From Propionibacteriaceae bacterium (lineage in GTDB: Bacteria > Actinomycetota > Actinomycetes > Propionibacteriales > Propionibacteriaceae), in contig JAITVK010000002.1 of NCBI GenBank assembly GCA_031285845.1, positions 62,001 to 126,000 of the forward strand: a stretch of 64,000 nt of DNA, written 5' to 3'. Below are positions 41,372-50,519 of the stretch, piece after piece (position 1 is the stretch's first letter; each line of letters begins with the position of its first letter). Both the position numbers and the translations under genes were made by a program. The notes under the pieces were generated by a model. That model searched no databases. It was not told where the DNA came from and saw only the letters and a program-made list of their open reading frames with translations.

Positions 41372-41914
41372 CTAGAACGTGGTTCGCAGCACCTGTCGAC
41401 GGGCGTGGGTGAAGTCGACCTCCAGAGTGCTCAGAAGCCGTCGCAGCAAGCCAGTCAGGATTTCCTTCTCCTCGTCGGTGTAGATCGAGATGATCTCTTC
41501 TTCGTTGACACAGTGGTCGACGATGGCCGCGTCGATGGCCTCGCGACCCTTGGGGGTCAACGCGACGGTCACCTTGCGACGATCAGGATTGTCGTGGCGC
41601 CGGGTGATGAAGCCAGCCAACTCCATGCGGGTCAGCCGTTGGGCCACCGCACCAGGTGTGACCATCATCGAGGTCGCCAGTTCACCTGGAGTCAATTCGT
41701 ACGGCTCGCCGCTGCGCCGTAGCGCGGCCAACACGTCGAACGCCGGGAAATCCATGTTGTGCTCGGCGAACACGGGGACGAGCTTGCTGATGATCAGAGG
41801 CTCCAGCCGAGTGATTCGTCCGAGGATCGCCATCGGCGACACATCGATATCGGGGCGCTCGCGCTCCCATTCCTGCATGATCTTATCGACCTGGTCTTGT
41901 ACATTCGTTGTCAT
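41372..41914 (-). CDS. MarR-family transcriptional regulator
   Basis: 180 residues. Winged helix: LTPGELATSMMVTPGAVAQRLTRMELAGFI in two adjoining helices, then the wing RRHDNPDRRKVTVALTPKGRE, diagnostic of MarR. ATG 41914 is chosen because GGAGG lies five bases before it; ATG 41926 would overlap that site. It heads an operon with GH13 and GH36. A TGGTATGCT extended -10 and the inverted repeat at 42021-42034 lie in the divergent region upstream. Regulation of the alpha-glycosidase genes is inferred; MarR control of sugar genes is less usual than LacI or ROK. Confidence 0.9.
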   Translation of the reverse strand: MTTNVQDQVDKIMQEWERERPDIDVSPMAILGRITRLEPLIISKLVPVFAEHNMDFPAFDVLAALRRSGEPYELTPGELATSMMVTPGAVAQRLTRMELAGFITRRHDNPDRRKVTVALTPKGREAIDAAIVDHCVNEEEIISIYTDEEKEILTGLLRRLLSTLEVDFTHARRQVLRTTF

Positions 41915-42020
41915 CTCTGCCTCCATGACAGTGCCAGCCTAGCCGTTGACTAGGGTAAAAGAAGCATACCAGTGAGCGAGAACTGTTGGTTGTCGCCCTT
42001 ATTCATACCACCATACTAGA

Positions 42021-42034
42021 CCACTAATCAGTGG
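42021..42034. promoter_or_regulatory. Inverted repeat between MarR and divergent membrane-protein gene
   Basis: CCACTAATCAGTGG has 5-bp arms around AATC in an AT-richer stretch between the divergent genes. A candidate MarR operator; untested. Confidence 0.4.
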
Positions 42035-42152
42035 AGTAGAATGTGATCAGAAACTAAATGATGCTTGGCGGGGGAGCGCCGCAGTGTCGTCGAGTTGGCG
42101 GCTGGTCGGCCAGCCTCAGGCAGCGCCGGCATCGCCAATCGAAAGGGACGAC

Positions 42153-42731
42153 ATGTCCTCATTGAGTAGTGTTCAACAATCACCATCAGGTTCGCGGTTG
42201 TCGCGCGTTCTATCCGTCATCGTCGGCGTCCTCGGCGTCGGCATGGTCATCACCGGCGTCAGTGTCTACGCCTACACCTCGCATCAGTTGTCAGCCCAAG
42301 GAATCACCGTCGCCGCTGTGAGCTCGGACGATCCTGGTCCGCTGGCCGGCAGGCCGGTCGCGGGGCCCTTCACCGCCTTGGCTCAGGCCAACGCCATCAA
42401 CCACCACATGTTGGCCTTGACTGACGGCAAGACCTTCGGCGAACTCGGCAACGTGGCCACCTCCGACGGCAAGACATATCGCGCCGACGTCGCGGCCGAC
42501 AAGTCGACCGATGGTCAATCCCATCAAGCGGGGGACACGCTGTCCGCCGCTGACGCCAAGACGTACGCTGCGCGGGCGACCGCTCAGACGGGGTCCTTCC
42601 TTCAGGCGTCTTTGTTGGTCTCAGTCGTGGCCTTTGGCGTCTCCGCGTTGATCATCGGGCTGGGATTGATGTTCCTCATCGTCGCGATCGCGCTGGTGGG
42701 CGCGAATCGTCCGAGCCGACGTCGAGTCTGA
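42153..42731 (+). CDS. Two-helix membrane protein, 'LigA-like' actinobacterial family
   Basis: 192 residues from ATG 42153 (AAAGGGA upstream). One membrane helix at about 25-45, then an extracytoplasmic part with SAQGITVAAVSSDDPGPLAG, VAGPFTALAQANAINHHML and KTFGELGNV, and a C-terminal helix pair (SLLVSVVAFGVSALIIGLGL). This matches a widespread actinobacterial family often mis-annotated as 'aromatic ring-opening dioxygenase LigA'; no dioxygenase residues are visible and function is unknown. It is divergent from the MarR operon. Confidence 0.8.
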   Translation: MSSLSSVQQSPSGSRLSRVLSVIVGVLGVGMVITGVSVYAYTSHQLSAQGITVAAVSSDDPGPLAGRPVAGPFTALAQANAINHHMLALTDGKTFGELGNVATSDGKTYRADVAADKSTDGQSHQAGDTLSAADAKTYAARATAQTGSFLQASLLVSVVAFGVSALIIGLGLMFLIVAIALVGANRPSRRRV

Positions 42732-42882
42732 GACGGATGGACGAGCGACAGGGCTGAGACGGGGCGTGCCCGTAGACGGTGCTGAGACGGGGCGTCGAGT
42801 CAGCGACGGCTGGGCGAGTCTGAGACGGATGGACGGGTTTGGACGGGACGTCGAGTCTGGTGTCCGGCTCCAACCTGCCGCG
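42723..42882. repeat. Short interspersed repeats between convergent genes
   Basis: The 20-mer CGAGTCTGAGACGGATGGAC occurs exactly at 42723-42742 (including the stop codon of the membrane protein) and 42815-42834. GCTGAGACGGGGCGT occurs at 42753-42767 and 42781-42795. No stem-loop terminator is obvious. Local duplication is likely. Confidence 0.7.
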
Positions 42883-44232
42883 TCAGGACGAGGCTAGGAT
42901 GGCCGCCGCCTGATCCAGCCAGTTGGTCGCGTCGGCGTGGTTGGTCAGATCGTTGAGAATGAACGAGAACACCAGCACGGATCCCGATCTGGTCTGAACG
43001 AAGCCGGTCATCGACCGCACCGTGTCATGGGTGCCCGTCTTGGCATGGACGACCCCTCGACCGGCGGTCTCATCGGCGTCGTCGAAACGGTCGTTCAGTG
43101 TCCCGTCGACCCCGGCCACCGGCAGCCCGGCTAACACGTCGCGCAGCTTCGGGTCATCCCAGGCCACACGAATCGCCTGGGCCAGCCCCGCCGCGGTCGC
43201 TTGGTCGCCCAACGACAGTCCCGACCCGTCAGAGACGGCCATCGAGCCCGACCACAGGCCACGATTGGTCAGGTACGCGGTCAAGGACTTTTGCGCCGAC
43301 GTGATGGAGCCGTCCCCACCGTCGGCGACGCTGACCTGACGGAACAGGACCTCGGCCCCGAAATTGTCTGACACTTCCAGCACGTGTCGGACAATCTGAC
43401 CCAAAGGCAGGGAGTCGACGCTCGCGAGAGTTTCAGCGGCCGCCGGGGCTCTCGCCGGATGAACATCCCCGACACTGATCCCGGCCAATTCGAGTTGACT
43501 CTTGAACGCCAGGGCTGTCTGTTTCGACGTGTCGGTGGTCGAATCCCCATCCGGATCGGCCGACAGAGCGCTGATCGGTGCGACGTCATAGGCGTACTCT
43601 GGCGGCCACGACGGATGCCACTGCGGTGGGGCGAACAGCGAGTCGTCGTACCCAAGGGTGACTGTCCCGCGCCCTGAGGCGATGATCGCCTTGGCGGTCT
43701 GCTCGGCCAAGGATTGCAGACTGGCCCGTCCAGATCCGGGATGATCGACCGTCGTCAGCAGTGGATCGCCACCGCCGACCAGGACGATCTCATCACCGGA
43801 TGCGACCACGGAGGTCGTGAAACGGTGATCCGACCCTAGCGCCGACAGGATGGCCAGACTCGACATGATCTTCCACGACGACGCCGGAATCGCGCCGACA
43901 GTCGAGTCATGGTCGACGATGACCTGACCGGTGATGTCAGTGATGCTGTAGGCCGTCTTGATGCCGGGCAGGATCCCCAGCGCGACCATCTTCTGGCGAA
44001 TCGCCGCCGTGTCAGGGGCCACCGTCGGATTGACTGGGCTGGCCGCGACAGCCGGTGGCACCGGTGTTGGACCCGGGTCGAGATACGGACTCGGGTTCAG
44101 CGTGGCCGTCGACGACGCGGGCCACCATCCTCCGGTCGACGCGGCGACCACCCCTGCGGAAGCCAAGACGAGTACGCCGAGGACGCTGACGGCGATGCGA
44201 CTGACGATCTTCGACACAGTGCCGGTGGCCAT
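42883..44232 (-). CDS. D-alanyl-D-alanine carboxypeptidase/endopeptidase, PBP4 (peptidase S13)
   Basis: 449 residues. An N-terminal membrane/signal helix (VSVLGVLVLASAGVVAAS) and Pro-rich linker precede the S13 domain. The SxxK motif is SSWKIMSSL, the SxN motif is in VSDNFGAEVLFRQ, and KTG is in VHAKTGTHDTVRSM. It trims peptidoglycan stem peptides or cross-links outside the membrane. ATG 44232 is preferred over 44238 because AGGGG then has six-base spacing. Gene order DacB-RNase H-zinc ribbon on the same strand suggests ordinary core genome. Confidence 0.9.
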   Translation of the reverse strand: MATGTVSKIVSRIAVSVLGVLVLASAGVVAASTGGWWPASSTATLNPSPYLDPGPTPVPPAVAASPVNPTVAPDTAAIRQKMVALGILPGIKTAYSITDITGQVIVDHDSTVGAIPASSWKIMSSLAILSALGSDHRFTTSVVASGDEIVLVGGGDPLLTTVDHPGSGRASLQSLAEQTAKAIIASGRGTVTLGYDDSLFAPPQWHPSWPPEYAYDVAPISALSADPDGDSTTDTSKQTALAFKSQLELAGISVGDVHPARAPAAAETLASVDSLPLGQIVRHVLEVSDNFGAEVLFRQVSVADGGDGSITSAQKSLTAYLTNRGLWSGSMAVSDGSGLSLGDQATAAGLAQAIRVAWDDPKLRDVLAGLPVAGVDGTLNDRFDDADETAGRGVVHAKTGTHDTVRSMTGFVQTRSGSVLVFSFILNDLTNHADATNWLDQAAAILASS

Positions 44233-44329
44233 GCGCATCCCCTATCCACAGTTGGTGGCGACCCACTGGACGGAGGTCGCCACATCGCTCACCAGTGTAG
44301 ACGGTCTTCCCCGTCGCCCCGTCGCCCCG

Positions 44330-45514
44330 TCAGGCCACAGGAGTGGATTGCTGGAAGCGAATCTGCCAGCGCTGACGCGTCTTCTGCCATAGCGCCGAAC
44401 ACAAGTAGTCCTGCGAGTTGCGGCGCAGCCGGTAGCGCAACAGGACGATGGCGTCGCCGAGTTGATCGGCTCCGAGCATGTCGAGTTGGATCGGCCCGGC
44501 CAAACTGGCAGGTCGGGCCAAGATCGAGCCGCGCGTACGGATCAGGCCGCCGGCTTGGAACGCGACATAGTCGGGATGCATCAACTCACCCAGCCGTTCG
44601 CGATCCAGCTGGGTCTGATCGCTCATCAACTCGCGGGTCAGCTCGGTCAGATCGACGAACAGACTGGTGTCGGGCCGATTCGGCGCTGGTTCACTGGGGG
44701 CAGGCGGGTTGGTGAACAACTCAGCGCTGAACAGTTCCGGTTGGGGCTGACGCAAGGGTTCGGGTGGTTCGGGCACCAACCCTGGCAAAAGCTCAGGCCC
44801 ATCGGGGGGAGTACGGCGGGGCTCGGTCTGGTTTGTCCGGCCGGTCGGCCGCAGTTCAACGTCGGTGCGTTCAGCTCCGGCGGACGTCAGCACTTTGGAG
44901 GTGGCGTCGGGTTGGTCGCGGTCGGGCCTCGTGTCGGACTCGGTCGCACTGTCCGGGTCGCCAGCATCGCTCAGGGTCGCCTGGTGTGCGGGGGTCGTAC
45001 GGTCAGGCTCATCTTGATCGAACGACTCGGGCGAGTCGAGGTCGTGGGACGAGAATCCGGGGCCAGCGTCGACGGGCAGGCCCTGCTGATAGGCGGTGGC
45101 GGCGGCGCGGGCGAGCGTGTCGGCCATCTCGTTCAGCGGGTGCCCGGCGTGGCCCTTCACCCACTGGAAGGTGACATTGCGCCCGGTCAACTCCTCGTCC
45201 AACTGTTTGAGCAGCTCAACGTTGAGCACAGGCTTGTTGTCAGCTTTGCGCCAACCGCGTTTCTTCCAGCCGGGGATCCACCGGGTGCAGCAGTTGATGG
45301 CGTACTGCGAATCGCAGAGAATCCGCAGCGGTGTGGGTAGGTCGCGAGTCGATTTGAGCAGATCCAGCACGCTCATCAGTTCGCCCATGTTGTTCGTGCC
45401 GCGGGCCCAACCGCCCGACGCCCAGTGCGACTGGTCGATGTACCATGCCCATCCGCTGGGGCCAGGGTTCGCCAGAGAGGAGCCGTCGGCCGCTGCCACG
45501 ATCATGTGACTCAT
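44330..45514 (-). CDS. Ribonuclease HI with C-terminal NTF2-like domain
   Basis: 394 residues from ATG 45514. Residues 1-150 form RNase HI: ADGSSLANPGPSGWAWYI (Asp), TNNMGELMSVLD (Glu), LCDSQYAIN (Asp) and WVKGHAGHPLNEMADTLARA (His, Asp), so all catalytic residues are present. An acidic, Pro-rich linker of about 130 residues follows, then a C-terminal domain (LDRERLGELMHPDYVAFQAGG, RYRLRRNSQDYLCSALWQK) typical of DUF4440/NTF2-like folds. An upstream GTG at 45625 overlaps the preceding stop but adds no RNase H homology. The role of the C-terminal domain is unknown. Confidence 0.85.
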   Translation of the reverse strand: MSHMIVAAADGSSLANPGPSGWAWYIDQSHWASGGWARGTNNMGELMSVLDLLKSTRDLPTPLRILCDSQYAINCCTRWIPGWKKRGWRKADNKPVLNVELLKQLDEELTGRNVTFQWVKGHAGHPLNEMADTLARAAATAYQQGLPVDAGPGFSSHDLDSPESFDQDEPDRTTPAHQATLSDAGDPDSATESDTRPDRDQPDATSKVLTSAGAERTDVELRPTGRTNQTEPRRTPPDGPELLPGLVPEPPEPLRQPQPELFSAELFTNPPAPSEPAPNRPDTSLFVDLTELTRELMSDQTQLDRERLGELMHPDYVAFQAGGLIRTRGSILARPASLAGPIQLDMLGADQLGDAIVLLRYRLRRNSQDYLCSALWQKTRQRWQIRFQQSTPVA

Positions 45515-45621
45515 TGTGCCCGAATCCGTGTGGCTCACCAAAACGTCACGATGAGCGAGGGGGTACGGAGAATGCTCCGCGTGAGAACCGGGTCGTCGCC
45601 CGTGGCTGGCGATCTTGGGCG

Positions 45622-46992
45622 TCACACGAGGACGATGATCGTGGCGATGATGACGACGACCAACATGACCGCCGCGATGGCCAAGACGATCCTGAGCGAT
45701 TTCTGCTCGGTGGGCGACGGCCGAGGCTCGACGGTGGCGAGTTCGTGCTCGTCGGTGATGATTTCTCCCAAGGCGCCGTCAGGCGGGAGCTGGCCGGGGT
45801 GGGTCGTCGTCCGCCACAGATCCGCGCTCATCTCAGAGGTCGTGACCGGTGTCGCGCCCCCATTCGGCGTCACCGGGGTCGGCTGCGCCGGGGCGTTCAG
45901 GGTCGCCGGGGTCGTCTGTCCTGGAGTGTTCGGGGTCGCGAAGCCAGGGTACGAGCCGCCCGGAGCGGCAGGAACACCGAATGTCGGAGGTTCGACCGGG
46001 CTCGGCGTGGCCGCGGCGAGCGGTGCAGGGCTAGCGGGGCTGGTCGGCGACGCCACTGGTTGACCGCTCGACGCCGGTGCTGGGACGTCGTTGATCGAGC
46101 TGAGCGTCGGGCCTGGCGCCGAGGTGTCACTCGCGGGACGCAGCAGCGCGCCGGGGGTCAGATCGCTCGAGCCGGTTGGGTTGCGGAACAGCGAGTCGGG
46201 CAGGGGGGCGGTGGTCGCGGGTCGCCAGTGCGCGGAGTCGTCGGTCGGGCTCGGGTTTGGCGGGGTGGCCGCAGGCTGCGTCGTCGGCGTGGTCGCGAGT
46301 GGTGTTTCGTGCGCCGCAGTCGGCGAAGGCGCGGCCGGCGGGGTCGGGGTGACCTCTGGTCTGGCTGCTGGTGGCGCTGGGAAGACTGGCTCGGCAGACG
46401 ACGATAGCGGCGCACGGACCAGGCCCTGAGACCCGGACTCGCCGCTTGTCCCCGGGCCAACGCTGGGCTCGGCAGACTCGGGCGAGTCCAAATGTTGTGG
46501 ATCGGCCAGCGTGGTCGGGGTCGAATCGGTCGGTGCTGTGTGTGTCGCGCCCGCGGGCGTGCCGAAGTCACTGGAGACGAACAACGACTGCCAGGCGGCG
46601 TCCGCCTTGGATGTTGGCCACGGGGTCGACGCGGGCGCGCCAGTTGGGTTCGGCGTGGGGGAGCCGGTCGCTGCGAGGTGAGCCATCGAGGCGTCCCCTC
46701 CCGTCGGTGTCACCCGAGCCTCAGGCGCGGTCGACTCCGTCGGGGCAGACGATCCTGCGCCGCTCATCGTCACAGGACCCACTTCAGCAGGGGTTTGGGT
46801 GGCAGGGGTCGTACGACCGGGAATCGTCTCGGCTGGATCGTAACCAGCCCAAGGATTGGAAGGTAGCGGGGTGCTCAAGGTGTCGTCGACGGGGAAGGCC
46901 GCCACCCAGGGGTTCGCGCGGGCCGGGGTTCCACAAGCGGGGCATGTGGGGCGCGAGTCCGGGTACTGCGCACCGCACTGTCGGCAGATCAT
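45622..46992 (-). CDS. Zinc-ribbon membrane protein with Pro/Thr-rich region
   Basis: 456 residues. The N-terminus MICRQCGAQYPDSRPTCPAC is a two-CxxC zinc ribbon. Residues 30-400 are low-complexity Pro/Thr/Ala/Ser. A single C-terminal membrane helix (SLRIVLAIAAVMLVVVIIAT) ends the protein, so the bulk should be cytoplasmic with a tail anchor. AAAGGGA precedes ATG 46992. Function unknown; such proteins are common near DUF2207 genes in actinobacteria. Confidence 0.75.
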   Translation of the reverse strand: MICRQCGAQYPDSRPTCPACGTPARANPWVAAFPVDDTLSTPLPSNPWAGYDPAETIPGRTTPATQTPAEVGPVTMSGAGSSAPTESTAPEARVTPTGGDASMAHLAATGSPTPNPTGAPASTPWPTSKADAAWQSLFVSSDFGTPAGATHTAPTDSTPTTLADPQHLDSPESAEPSVGPGTSGESGSQGLVRAPLSSSAEPVFPAPPAARPEVTPTPPAAPSPTAAHETPLATTPTTQPAATPPNPSPTDDSAHWRPATTAPLPDSLFRNPTGSSDLTPGALLRPASDTSAPGPTLSSINDVPAPASSGQPVASPTSPASPAPLAAATPSPVEPPTFGVPAAPGGSYPGFATPNTPGQTTPATLNAPAQPTPVTPNGGATPVTTSEMSADLWRTTTHPGQLPPDGALGEIITDEHELATVEPRPSPTEQKSLRIVLAIAAVMLVVVIIATIIVLV

Positions 46993-47480
46993 GACTGTTC
47001 CCTTTCCGAGATCGCTTGGTCTGTTCGACCGGGCGACCCTCCTGCGTTCGAGGGGTACGACAACACCTCGACAATGGCCCTGGACACGTGACGGACCCGC
47101 TCTCGCCAGTCATGACCTGCCATGACCGCGAAGCGTGTGTTGCTTGACTGCATCAACTTGTGCGACCTCGTCATTGTACAATGGCTTCATCCGGGCACGT
47201 CTCCCCCGCGCCGCACCAGGGTACGACTCTACTGCATAGCCCCAAATCACCCGGAGAGCGCCCATCGTAGGCGCGGTCACAACCAGTCATTCCTTGATCG
47301 GTCATTCCTCGCGTCGTCGGCGCTCAACCCGACTCGTCGACCCTGCGACCGACCGTCCCGCGACGGACGTGGCCAACTGCCCAGTGTGGTCGCATTGGAC
47401 GGCGGGCAGTTTGACCGTCCCAGCGTCGGGATGGCCGACCGACAAGACTGGTCAGCGGCGTGCCCAAGGCCCAGGCCGAC
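46993..47480. other. Intergenic region with 12-bp palindrome
   Basis: No gene is supported in 488 bp. CATTGTACAATG (47172-47183) is a perfect 12-bp palindrome, operator-like, about 180 bp upstream of the zinc-ribbon gene. The rest, nearer the DUF2207 gene end, shows no clear terminator. Confidence 0.4.
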
Positions 47481-49349
47481 TCACCAACTGCCGCCGCCGC
47501 CACCGCCGACACCACCGCCGACACTGCCGAAGCCTGAGCCGCCGGAGGATCCCAGTGTTCCGCCGACGTCGGCGGCCGCGTTCGCCATCGCCGATTCGGT
47601 GATGGAGCTGCCGATCGAATCGATCGAATGCACGATGGACGACCACATCAGATAGTTGTAGGCGTACGACCCGACGTACCAGGTCGGCTCGGGGACCGGC
47701 GCTCCTTGCGCGGCCAACTGTTCGAAGATCTTCGCCCACCGATCGGCGCAGCCGAAGGCGATGGCGTACGGCAGGTAGGCCGAGAAGATGTCCTGGTTCT
47801 CTTCCCACCGGAGCTGGTCGGCTTCGGCGGTCTCCAGGTACTTCTTGAAGCCGAGCGACTGGATGGCGACGGCTGACCCGGTCGCGGTTCTGACTGGCAT
47901 CCGTTTGGCGAGGGCGAGCATGCCCAATCCGACGACGACGAACGGCAGAGCCAACCACCCGATGCCGAGGACGCCCTGCTTGGCCAGCATCATTCCGGCC
48001 CAGATCGACACGGCCGCGCCGCCACCGGCGATGACGACTCCGAGAACCGAGTAGAAGGTGACGACTGCCCGAGGGCTGACCTTGTACCACCGCTGATGGT
48101 CGAACTCGTCGCGCAATGTCGACTGGAATCCGCTGTAGGTCTCATAGAATTCCTTGTCAGATAGGTCATCTCGCGTGACGGAGTTTCGACCGGCGAACAG
48201 GCCGTCGTAGATCTGGCGTTCGACGGCTGGCAGTGTTGCCGGGTTCAGGGTCGTACGACGGAAAGTGAAGTCCTTGCCCTCGCCTTGCACCATCTGAATG
48301 TGGCCACGCACAGCTAGGTCGATGATCGTGGCCGTGATGTCTTCATTCGAGGTGCCCTCACGGACGACGGCTCCGACCAGACGGGGCGGAACCCCCGCCG
48401 GTGGCGCGTATTCCACGGGCGCGTCTTTGACCTCTTCATGTTTGATCGTGACGGCGTCGCCTTCGACGGGCATCGCCCCCGGGGTCACGTCAGCGTACTG
48501 CTCGTCGCGACCCTTCTTGCGCAGCCGGGTGAGCAGCCACCCGCCGGCCACGGTCGCGACACCGGCCACCCCGGCCGAGATCGCGCCACCGTTGCTGACG
48601 TCGAACGGGTTTTGGCTCGATGAGACGAGGTTCGCGCCGTTGGCGAAGGTGCCGACTGGCCAGCCGCCGACCACGTCGAAGCCTTCACCGGGTTGGACTG
48701 AGGCTTGGGTGTACGTCGCGGTGGAGCCGGTCGAGTTGTGGGAGGTGCAGGGTTGGTCGAATTTCGCGCCAGCGTGGCAGTTCGTTCCGGTGAGCGAGGT
48801 CGGCCCGGTCAAACTGACTGAGATGTTGGAGATTGGCAGTTCCCAACCGGAACCGATGACGTTCCAAAAGATCTGGTCGTCGGTGGTTCCCCTGTTCTGG
48901 TCCTCGACATTGAGGTTGACCACCCCAGACAGCGTGTAGCTGATGACATAGGTCTGGGTTCCGCGAACGGTGACGTCTTCATCGCCGATGCGGATGGTGA
49001 GTCCGGCGTTCTCTTGGGTGACTTGGCGGTCGGTCGGCGCGCCGGTCGGCGAGGTGACGTTCAGGTGGTCGTACGTCAGAAGTCGATCGTGCGAGCTGTC
49101 GTAGGTTTGGCGCGTGACAAGCCACAGGATTGGTCCGTGACCGGACCCGGCGAACTGCATGTCGATGGTCTGGGTGACGTCGATCGCGCCGGAGGGTTGA
49201 GCGGTGGCTTGGACGTCGAAGCGGGTGATCGTGTCGCCCGAGGCGGCCTGCGTGGTCGGCTGGCCAGCGACGGTGACGCCGGTGACGAGGACGACGGCGA
49301 ACAGAGCGGCGGTCAATATGGACAAGATGCGCGACATGTGATGCTTCAC
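47481..49349 (-). CDS. DUF2207 membrane protein
   Basis: 622 residues. A signal/anchor helix (ILSILTAALFAVVLVTGVTV) is followed by the extracytoplasmic DUF2207 region (ITRFDVQATAQPSGAIDVTQ, later FWNVIGSGWELPISNISVSL), a membrane helix, a cytoplasmic part (PPRLVGAVVREGTSNEDITA, TIIDLAVRGHI) and two more helices (AVVTFYSVLGVVIAGGG; IGWLALPFVVVGLGML). The C-terminus is a Gly/Ser-rich tail ending GGGGGGSW, standard for the family. The start may be GTG 49349 or ATG 49337. Function unknown. Confidence 0.88.
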   Translation of the reverse strand: MKHHMSRILSILTAALFAVVLVTGVTVAGQPTTQAASGDTITRFDVQATAQPSGAIDVTQTIDMQFAGSGHGPILWLVTRQTYDSSHDRLLTYDHLNVTSPTGAPTDRQVTQENAGLTIRIGDEDVTVRGTQTYVISYTLSGVVNLNVEDQNRGTTDDQIFWNVIGSGWELPISNISVSLTGPTSLTGTNCHAGAKFDQPCTSHNSTGSTATYTQASVQPGEGFDVVGGWPVGTFANGANLVSSSQNPFDVSNGGAISAGVAGVATVAGGWLLTRLRKKGRDEQYADVTPGAMPVEGDAVTIKHEEVKDAPVEYAPPAGVPPRLVGAVVREGTSNEDITATIIDLAVRGHIQMVQGEGKDFTFRRTTLNPATLPAVERQIYDGLFAGRNSVTRDDLSDKEFYETYSGFQSTLRDEFDHQRWYKVSPRAVVTFYSVLGVVIAGGGAAVSIWAGMMLAKQGVLGIGWLALPFVVVGLGMLALAKRMPVRTATGSAVAIQSLGFKKYLETAEADQLRWEENQDIFSAYLPYAIAFGCADRWAKIFEQLAAQGAPVPEPTWYVGSYAYNYLMWSSIVHSIDSIGSSITESAMANAAADVGGTLGSSGGSGFGSVGGGVGGGGGGSW

Positions 49350-49597
49350 AAATCCAGTGTACGGGCTCCGCTGCGCGAATCAACGGCTCACCGAATATGA
49401 CTATCAGGAACAAGCAATGCGGAACTAGTGTGTCATGATAGTTCTTATGAGAGTCAAAACTTGTTGAACCATAGACAACGTCTCCATGGGGCTGGTAGCG
49501 TTCAATTGTCAGGTGGATGTCATCGGGGTTCATTCCCGCCTGGCGGCAGCAGACAGTCAGATCGTCTGCCCGCATCCAGTGAAAAGGAGTAAGAGTT

Positions 49598-49981
49598 ATG
49601 AGTGAGTTCCATAAGGTTCTGGCCGTTTTCGGCGTGATCGCAGCTCTCGCTCTGACCGGCATCGCCGGTCCAGTTCAGGCGGGTGCGACCGAGACGAATG
49701 GTGTGTCAGTGATCGTGGCAGGGTTGAGCGACACAGGGTCGGATCAGGCCGGTCAACAGGCAGCCGACCGGGTTGTCGTCGAGTGTGGTGGTCAAGTGGC
49801 GGCTTCGGTGGCCGACGGCTCTGCTGCGCCTGCTTGGACAAATGCTGATTGTGAGCGGAATTGGATCTGGGACATGAACTTCTGCAACAACCACTTTCCG
49901 ATTGGCTCCGGGTTCAATGACTCATGCCAAACGTTAGCGATAGCGAAGCTGGCGGCATGCCTGGCGACCGCAGGTGATTAG
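49598..49981 (+). CDS. Small secreted cysteine-containing protein, unknown
   Basis: 127 residues with AAAAGGAG upstream. A Sec signal peptide runs to about residue 28 (LTGIAGPVQA, then GATET). The mature protein of about 99 residues has five cysteines (ECGG, DCER, FCNN, SCQT, ACLA) and the segment RNWIWDMNFCNNHFPIGSGF. No family recognised. The next gene starts 16 bp downstream on the same strand and may be its partner. A secreted enzyme inhibitor, bacteriocin-like or cell-surface peptide are all possible; I cannot choose. Confidence 0.65.
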   Translation: MSEFHKVLAVFGVIAALALTGIAGPVQAGATETNGVSVIVAGLSDTGSDQAGQQAADRVVVECGGQVAASVADGSAAPAWTNADCERNWIWDMNFCNNHFPIGSGFNDSCQTLAIAKLAACLATAGD

Positions 49982-49997
49982 ATGCCGGGAGACAGAT

Positions 49998-50498
49998 ATG
50001 CGTACGAATGAGCAACGGGATCATCCTGAGACAGACGAACTACGATATCTGGGCACCGTTCCGGAGAGGCCCCAAGAAGTCATCGGCTCCCGGATTCTTC
50101 ACAAAGATGGTCGTGAGTTTCGGCTCTGGCTGTTTCGCCCACGCCAGGACAGCATCGGAATGTACCGTTGCGAGTGGTCCTTGACTGACGAGTCCTCGAA
50201 TCGGGTAGAGGGGTTCGAGATGCAGTGGCCCGATTCACTCGGAGCGATACTCCACTCCCTGCTGAGTATGGCGGCGAGCCTCAATTTCGACGAGTTCAGA
50301 GTGGGTGTTATGAGAGGGACCGGCTTACCCAAGTTGGTCGAGGCTGACCTTGAGCACGGGGCGACCTACCTTCTACCGGCGCCACAGTTCGCTGATCCCG
50401 AAGACGAGGAGAAGTACGGCTACCTGATCGACCCGGAGCGGTCACCTCTATGGCATCACGACGACCCCTCGTGGGAAGGACCTCCACCTCCTCAGTGA
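49998..50498 (+). CDS. Hypothetical protein, possibly DUF6968-like
   Basis: 166 residues from ATG 49998 (GGGAG upstream). No signal or membrane helix. It contains LHKDGREFRLWLFRPRQDSI, YRCEWSLTDESSNRVEGFEM and the WPDSLGAILHSLLSMAASLN motif, which resembles the DSxQALxxAL segment of small DUF6968-type proteins (from memory, weak). The C-terminus is acidic and Pro-rich. Its 16-bp spacing to the secreted Cys protein suggests a two-gene unit closed by the hairpin at 50520-50558. Confidence 0.6.
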   Translation: MRTNEQRDHPETDELRYLGTVPERPQEVIGSRILHKDGREFRLWLFRPRQDSIGMYRCEWSLTDESSNRVEGFEMQWPDSLGAILHSLLSMAASLNFDEFRVGVMRGTGLPKLVEADLEHGATYLLPAPQFADPEDEEKYGYLIDPERSPLWHHDDPSWEGPPPPQ

Positions 50499-50519
50499 TC
50501 CAGTGTCGATGATGCCAAT

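Noticed and set aside
42153-42731. Aromatic ring-opening dioxygenase LigA
   Set aside because: A common mis-annotation of this two-helix membrane family; no dioxygenase residues are present.
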